51,300 bases of DNA from Fluoribacter dumoffii NY 23 (GTDB lineage: Bacteria > Pseudomonadota > Gammaproteobacteria > Legionellales > Legionellaceae). The notes under the pieces are model-generated. The model searched no databases and had not been told where the DNA came from. It saw only the letters and a program-made list of their open reading frames with translations. The position numbers and the translations under genes were made by a program. The stretch lies in contig NZ_CM001373.1 in assembly GCF_000236165.1 (NCBI RefSeq), positions 1 through 51,300 of the forward strand, in the 5' to 3' direction. The number at the start of each line of letters is the position of its first letter. The stretch's first letter is position 1. This document shows, piece by piece, positions 47,012-51,300 of this stretch.

Positions 47012-47329
47012 GTGGATACTTTAGAAAAAATTAAAAAGCAAATAGCAGATAATGCGATTCTGCTTTATATGAAAGGCTCGCCGAAAATGCCCCAATGCGG
47101 GTTTTCTGCGCGTGCGGTACAATGCATCGAGGCGTGTGGTGTAGATTTTGCCTATGTAGATGTGCTCGCCAATCCTGATATTCGCCAAACGTTACCTCAG
47201 TATTCTGATTGGCCTACTTTTCCTCAATTGTATGTGAAGGGAGAGTTAATCGGTGGTTCCGATATCATTGCTGAGTTATTCCAACAAGGCGAATTGGAAA
47301 CCATGCTGCGAGATGCGATAACAGCGTAA
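47012..47329 (+). CDS. grxD: Monothiol glutaredoxin GrxD
   Basis: CGFS-type glutaredoxin that carries or transfers [2Fe-2S] clusters. The active site is MPQCGFSARA; glutathione-binding residues lie in WPTFPQLYVKGELIGGSDI. The frame begins at GTG 47006, but AAGG at 47001 spaces seven bases to GTG 47012, giving MDTLEKIKKQI, the usual start (105 aa). Thirty-eight bases before ahpC and very probably co-transcribed with it. Confidence 0.94.
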   Translation: MDTLEKIKKQIADNAILLYMKGSPKMPQCGFSARAVQCIEACGVDFAYVDVLANPDIRQTLPQYSDWPTFPQLYVKGELIGGSDIIAELFQQGELETMLRDAITA

Positions 47330-47367
47330 AATATCATAAATATAACTATAATGATGGAGATCATAGA

Positions 47368-47973
47368 ATGAGTGTATTAGTGGGACGCAAAGCCCCTGAT
47401 TTTACCGTAGCTGCTGTTATGGCTAATGGTGAAATTATGGATAAATTTAATTTACACGAGCATTTAAAAGGTAAGTATGGTCTCGTGTTTTTTTATCCTC
47501 TTGATTTTACTTTTGTATGCCCTTCTGAATTGATTGCTTTGGATCATCGTATCGAAGAATTCAAAAGCCGTAATGTTGAAGTGGTTGCTGTATCTATTGA
47601 TTCACACTTTACGCATAATGCGTACAGAAATACTCCTGTAAATAAGGGAGGTATAGGACCTGTTCGATTTACTATGGCAGCTGATATAAACCATAGTATT
47701 TGCCAATCTTATGGTGTTGAGCATCCAGCGGCAGGTGTTGCTTTCCGCGGTGCATTCATCATCGATACGAATGGCATGGTTCGTTCACAAATCGTTAATG
47801 ATTTGCCAATTGGCCGTAATATGGATGAACTTATAAGAATTATTGATGCAGTACAACACTTTGAAGAGAATGGTGAAGTGTGTCCTGCTGGCTGGCAAAA
47901 AGGTAAAGCCGGGATGAAAGCGTCCACAGAAGGGGTTGCTGCTTATTTATCCGAGCATTCTGAAACATTGTAA
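47368..47973 (+). CDS. ahpC: 2-Cys peroxiredoxin (AhpC/Tsa family)
   Basis: Typical 2-Cys peroxiredoxin reducing hydrogen peroxide and alkyl peroxides. Peroxidatic Cys51 is in DFTFVCPSELIAL, the catalytic Arg in GVAFRGAFIID, and resolving Cys172 in EVCPAGWQKGK. 201 residues is normal. Legionella has more than one AhpC; this is the longer type without an adjacent ahpD or ahpF, so thioredoxin may be the donor. Placed after grxD and opposite sodB. Terminator follows at 47986. Confidence 0.92.
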   Translation: MSVLVGRKAPDFTVAAVMANGEIMDKFNLHEHLKGKYGLVFFYPLDFTFVCPSELIALDHRIEEFKSRNVEVVAVSIDSHFTHNAYRNTPVNKGGIGPVRFTMAADINHSICQSYGVEHPAAGVAFRGAFIIDTNGMVRSQIVNDLPIGRNMDELIRIIDAVQHFEENGEVCPAGWQKGKAGMKASTEGVAAYLSEHSETL

Positions 47974-47985
47974 ACTGTTGATAAA

Positions 47986-48012
47986 CCCGGGTGCTGCATG
48001 CAGTGGCCCGGG
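47986..48012 (+). terminator. Terminator after ahpC
   Basis: CCCGGG (47986-47991) pairs with CCCGGG (48007-48012), and CTGC with GCAG inside; AATTTATTGTTAT follows. It separates the convergent ahpC and rnt genes. Confidence 0.65.
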
Positions 48013-48050
48013 AATTTATTGTTATGCCTTCTAACTCTCTTCCATCCAAA

Positions 48051-48680
48051 TTATTTCTTTTCCCGCATACCTTTCCACAGGTTAACCATGTGGCAGAACA
48101 AATCTGCTGTTTTTTCTGCGTCATAAATAGCTGAATGTGCTTCCTGAGCATCAAATTGGATTCCTGCTGCCTGTGCCGCTTTGGCTAAAACCGTTTGTCC
48201 AAAAATGAATCCACCAAGTGTTGCGGTATCAAAGCAAGTGAAGGCATGGAATGGCGATTTGACCCCCGTTCTTTTAATTGCTTCCTTGATAAACAATAAA
48301 TCAAACCAGGCATTATGGCCGACCAAGACGGCGCGCTGGCATTGGGTTTTCTTGAGCGCCGCAAAAATAGGTTTAAACAGATTTTCCAAAGCTGATTTTT
48401 CATCTATGGCAAAACGTAGCGGTTGGTAGGGATCAATTTGATTGAACTCCAGAGATTTCTCATCCAGTTCGGCCCCATGAAAAGGTAAAATATGTTCAAA
48501 ATAACTGGCACCCCGGTAAAGATTGCCTTGTTCATCCATTAAAATGAGGACAATACACATTTCCAGCAAGGCATTTTTGTAGGGATCTACCCCTGCGGTT
48601 TCTACATCGATAACCACAGGTAGAAAACCCCGAAAGCGTTCTTTTAAGTTCATGCAGGGGAAATTTTTAGGCAAGTTCAT
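48051..48680 (-). CDS. rnt: Ribonuclease T
   Basis: DEDDh 3'-5' exoribonuclease for tRNA end turnover and stable-RNA 3' trimming. Catalytic residues: Asp25 and Glu27 in PVVIDVETAG, Asp in HNAWFDLLF, His and Asp in EAHSAIYDAEKTADLF. ATG 48680 overlaps the end of pyrC and has GGAG five bases upstream, so it is preferred (209 aa); ATG 48653 is an alternative. Translationally coupled to pyrC. Confidence 0.94.
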   Translation of the reverse strand: MNLPKNFPCMNLKERFRGFLPVVIDVETAGVDPYKNALLEMCIVLILMDEQGNLYRGASYFEHILPFHGAELDEKSLEFNQIDPYQPLRFAIDEKSALENLFKPIFAALKKTQCQRAVLVGHNAWFDLLFIKEAIKRTGVKSPFHAFTCFDTATLGGFIFGQTVLAKAAQAAGIQFDAQEAHSAIYDAEKTADLFCHMVNLWKGMREKK

Positions 48681-49701
48681 GCACACTCCATTGAATGGTT
48701 TCCCCGGCAGCAATGGGAACGACCTGACTGGAACCAAAAGGTAGGAAATCGGGTATCGTTTGCGGGGATTTAATCAATTCAAGGCGTTGTTCATTGATAG
48801 GTAATTGATAAAATTCAGCGCCAAAACGACTGAGAAAATCATTAAGTTGTTTGAGTTGACCCATTTCATCAAAGACCTGAGCGTATAAAGCGAGCGCGAA
48901 TGGAGCAGAGTAAATTCCGGCACAGCCACAGGCACTCTCTTTTGCACTTACACTGTGTGGTGCACTGTCTGTTCCTGCAAAAAACTTGGGGTTGCCGCTG
49001 CAGGCAGCATGCTGCAACGCTTTTTGATCGTTTTCATGTTTCAAGACAGGTAAACAGTAATAGTGCGGCCTGAGTCCGCCAGCGAGCAATTTATTTCGAT
49101 TATATAATAAATGATGAGGGGTAATTGTCGCGGTGACAGTTGCCGGAGCTTCGGTTACATAGTCAACCGCAGCCTGGGTCGATATATGCTCCAGGACAAT
49201 CCTTAGCTTGGGGAAGTTGGTGACAATGGGCTTTAAGTACTCATCAATAAATAAAGATTCACGTTCAAAAATATCACTATGAGTCACTTCCCCATGGATT
49301 TGCAGTACCAGATTATTGTTCTGCATGACTTCAAGGAGCGGATAAAGATCCTTGAGCGATTTTGCCCCGGCTTCCGAGTTTGTTGTCGCCCCCGCAGGAT
49401 ACAGTTTCGCTCCCAGGATGTACGGGATTGCGGCTGCAAGGTGAAATTCCTCGGCATGCACCGAGTCGTTTAGATAAAAAGTCATATAAGGTTCAAAAGC
49501 ATTTCCTTCAGGAAGCGCCTGCAAAATTCTGTTTCTGTACTCGTCAAGGGAGCGTAATGTAGTCAGAGCCGGTTTAAGATTCGGCATGATTAACGCACGA
49601 GCAAAATGTTGTGCGCTATCGGGTACCGTATGTTGCAGCATCTCGTTATCCCGCAGATGGACATGCCAATCGTCAGGACGAGTAATTATTAGAGTTTGCA
49701 T
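48667..49701 (-). CDS. pyrC: Dihydroorotase, homodimeric class II
   Basis: Zinc enzyme closing carbamoyl-aspartate to dihydroorotate in pyrimidine synthesis. The binuclear site is seen in PDDWHVHLRDN, the carboxylated lysine in LGAKLYPAGATTNS, and ligands in LQIHGEVTH, LRIVLEHIS and FAGTDSAPHS. The open frame extends to 49797, but ATG 49701 gives MQTLIITRPDDWHVHLRD, the family start, with AGGA upstream (344 aa). Its 3' end overlaps rnt. Divergent from motY. Confidence 0.95.
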   Translation of the reverse strand: MQTLIITRPDDWHVHLRDNEMLQHTVPDSAQHFARALIMPNLKPALTTLRSLDEYRNRILQALPEGNAFEPYMTFYLNDSVHAEEFHLAAAIPYILGAKLYPAGATTNSEAGAKSLKDLYPLLEVMQNNNLVLQIHGEVTHSDIFERESLFIDEYLKPIVTNFPKLRIVLEHISTQAAVDYVTEAPATVTATITPHHLLYNRNKLLAGGLRPHYYCLPVLKHENDQKALQHAACSGNPKFFAGTDSAPHSVSAKESACGCAGIYSAPFALALYAQVFDEMGQLKQLNDFLSRFGAEFYQLPINEQRLELIKSPQTIPDFLPFGSSQVVPIAAGETIQWSVHELA

Positions 49702-49770
49702 AGTAAAGATTCCTGCGTTTTTGCCGATATCTAAGGATATCACGAAAAAAGCTGCAGGAATGAAAAAAAG

Positions 49771-50652
49771 ATGGCATTTGTAGATCACAAAGGACAATTT
49801 CTAACAAGCATTGCCTTGAGTGCCTTACTGACACTTAGCTCGGGTTATTCAATGACGCAAATGCATTTTGCAAACCCATTAGGGGCAAAGGGATGGCGTG
49901 TTAGCCGCAATCCAATCCGATGCGGGTTATCACTTACTATTCCAAATTACGGCATCGCCTATTTCGAACAATATGCGGCAAAACCGCCTCATTTTATTTT
50001 GCGTACTTGGGATGAAGTACAACGGTTTCTCCCTGGAAAAATCTTTATAAAAGCCCCCGTCTGGAAACCGGAAGTTCCTCCAGCATTGATAGGGCAAATG
50101 GTAGTCAAACCGGGCGAATTCGGCCTTTATCTCAAACGCGAGGCTGCTTTGAAACTGCTGGCATTTTTATTGAAAGGATATGAACCAAATTTCAGTTATC
50201 GTGCCGAAACCGGTTTCACCACAACAGTTGCCCTCTCACCAGTCGGATTTCAGAAACCCTACTCACGGTATCAAGAGTGTATTGGAAATCTGTTGCCATT
50301 TGATTATCAACAAATAAGGGAGAGTGTGTTTCATTATAAAGAAGATGGAAGGGATTTGACTGATGCTTATAAGGAACAATTGCGTCGGATTGCTCGATAT
50401 GTGGATGCAGATCCTCAAATAAAAGAAATAAGAGTGATTGGTTATGCTGATGCAAATGGTCGTAAAGGATATAACAATGCAATATCTGAAGAAAGAGCCC
50501 GTGAAGTCAAAAATTATCTCCTAAAACTTGGGGTGCCTAAAGAAAAACTTTATGTAACCTGGGTTGGTGAGCTGGATCCGATAGCAAGAAATGATACAGA
50601 CGCAGGGCGGGCAGCAAATCGCAGGGTCGTTATTACTCTTGTTAAGAAATAA
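49771..50652 (+). CDS. motY: MotY-like flagellar T-ring protein (OmpA family)
   Basis: Exported protein with N-terminal signal (LTSIALSALLTLSSG), a MotY-specific domain (RCGLSLTIPNYGIAYFEQ, then YQECIGNLLPFDYQQIR with the paired Cys) and a C-terminal OmpA peptidoglycan-binding domain (IRVIGYADANGRKGYNNAIS, DAGRAANRRVVITL). In Vibrio, MotY forms the T-ring that docks stator units to the flagellar motor. 293 residues matches. The ribosome site AGGA lies 11 bases before ATG, rather far. No other flagellar genes are near. Confidence 0.88.
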   Translation: MAFVDHKGQFLTSIALSALLTLSSGYSMTQMHFANPLGAKGWRVSRNPIRCGLSLTIPNYGIAYFEQYAAKPPHFILRTWDEVQRFLPGKIFIKAPVWKPEVPPALIGQMVVKPGEFGLYLKREAALKLLAFLLKGYEPNFSYRAETGFTTTVALSPVGFQKPYSRYQECIGNLLPFDYQQIRESVFHYKEDGRDLTDAYKEQLRRIARYVDADPQIKEIRVIGYADANGRKGYNNAISEERAREVKNYLLKLGVPKEKLYVTWVGELDPIARNDTDAGRAANRRVVITLVKK

Positions 50653-51047
50653 GCAGGGGAAGAAAATAACTCAATTTATTTTGTTAATTGAGGAATTTAA
50701 TAAAAAAAGTGTTTGCAAGTTTTAATATATTCACTATAGTAATAAACCTTGTTCTGCCCTTTGTGACCCAAGTTTCTGGATTGAGATGCCATGAGAACAA
50801 CTGGTGCAGAAAAATCCAAAGAATTGCCATGCTGCTCAAAAAAGATATCCAATGAATAAAAAAGGCATATCTACTTGAAAAATATTAAATTTTTTTATTA
50901 AATCTTCTTGACTTATTCTATTCCACTGCTAATACTCACACTGTTGCATGCATCGACCTGAAGCGACGAAGGCATGCTAATGACAACTCCTAGTAGAGAG
51001 TTATCAATGAAATAGGAAATAATAATAATTTATGCGGAGACATAAGC
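50653..51047. other. Long leader region of the outer membrane protein gene
   Basis: No protein gene is present. Two promoter candidates are seen: TTGCAA-16-TATAGT (50713-50740) and TTGACT-16-TAATAC (50908-50935). The first would give a leader of about 300 bases. An AT-only stem CTCAATT/AATTGAG (50670-50692) after motY is a weak terminator. AGATAT/ATATCT (about 50840-50872) and an A/T-run element near 50880-50898 could end a short RNA. Confidence 0.4.
50713..50740 (+). promoter_or_regulatory. Distal promoter before the outer membrane protein gene
   Basis: TTGCAA (50713-50718) and TATAGT (50735-50740) are separated by 16 bases. This is the best sigma70 match in the gap. Confidence 0.5.
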
Positions 51048-51300
51048 ATGTTAAGTTTAAAGAAAACAACTTTAGCTATTTTAGCTTTGGGCAGCAGTTC
51101 ACTGTTTGCAGGGACTATGGGTCCTGTTTGCACACCAGGTAATGTTACTGTTCCTTGCCCAAGCACTGGATGGGACATTGGCGGCCAGGCATTAGTATTG
51201 CAAACAATGACCGATAACGATGTTACATTAGATCTGGATTTTGCTCCAACAGGCGTTTCTATCGACACTGAATTAGACGCTCAATGGAACTGGGGATTCC
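51048..51300 (+). CDS. Legionella-type major outer membrane protein, 5' part only
   Basis: The gene runs off the right edge; 84 codons are present. It starts ATG at 51048 with GGAG nine bases before. The N-terminus MLSLKKTTLAILALGSSSLF is a signal peptide, cleaved before or near AGTMGPVCTPG. The mature start with CTPGNVTVPCPSTGWDIG carries the early cysteine pair typical of the Legionella MOMP/OmpS family, disulfide-linked porins and major surface antigens. Which paralogue this is cannot be told from a fragment. Confidence 0.85.
   Translation, partial: MLSLKKTTLAILALGSSSLFAGTMGPVCTPGNVTVPCPSTGWDIGGQALVLQTMTDNDVTLDLDFAPTGVSIDTELDAQWNWGF

Overview
The window is AT-rich gammaproteobacterial chromosome and looks like Legionella (or a very close relative). 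It opens with dnaA-dnaN-recF-gyrB, so it starts at the replication-initiation end of the chromosome. It closes with the first 84 codons of a Legionella-type major outer membrane protein. In between lie a RavA-like gene next to hfq, LetA- and PmrA-type regulatory boxes, a PagP/Rcp homologue, a thermolysin-family protease and several large alpha-helical or coiled-coil proteins of the kind injected by Dot/Icm. Species cannot be fixed from sequence alone; all statements about L. pneumophila synteny are from memory.

Layout. 1-6510: dnaA, dnaN, recF, gyrB, with a perfect DnaA box before dnaA and two ParB-binding parS sites, one inside recF and one just after it. 6510-7217: about 700 bases without protein genes, holding on the minus strand a very strong candidate for a CsrA-titrating RNA (RsmY/RsmZ class: LetA box, sigma70-like promoter, six GGA motifs, most in hairpin loops), and on the plus strand a structured region ending in a terminator. 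7218-11014: aguB-speA-aguA, a complete arginine-to-putrescine operon. 11126-12543: RavA-like gene and divergent hfq. 12755-21168: two giant convergent genes of 1337 and 1393 codons wedged between hfq and hflX, neighbours in many gammaproteobacteria. 21501-26465: hflX, a TlpA-like thioredoxin, thymidine kinase, a possible ADP-ribosyltransferase and a pirin. 26615-31813: exported proteins (S28 peptidase, Ig-like/DUF1566 protein, M4 metalloprotease). 32040-36034: a TauE-like permease, then darP, rlmKL and a small channel-like membrane protein. 36152-42885: Mpo1-like protein, PagP, amino-acid permease, phosphate permease, coq7, hybrid histidine kinase. 43156-51300: aminotransferase, argD, sodB, grxD-ahpC, rnt-pyrC, motY and the outer membrane protein.

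How the parts may fit together. Housekeeping genes form the backbone. Accessory load sits in three places: the gyrB-aguA gap (CsrA-pathway RNA), the hfq-hflX gap (two giant putative effectors, each with a PmrA-like direct repeat before its promoter), and the tdk-pirin gap (candidate ART). RavA-like protein ends in two cysteines plus Asn-Leu, reminiscent of host prenylation signals. LetA, CsrA, PmrA and Hfq control the replicative/transmissive switch in Legionella, so this origin-proximal region appears rich in regulators and virulence candidates. No tRNA, rRNA, CRISPR array, insertion sequence or integrase was found.
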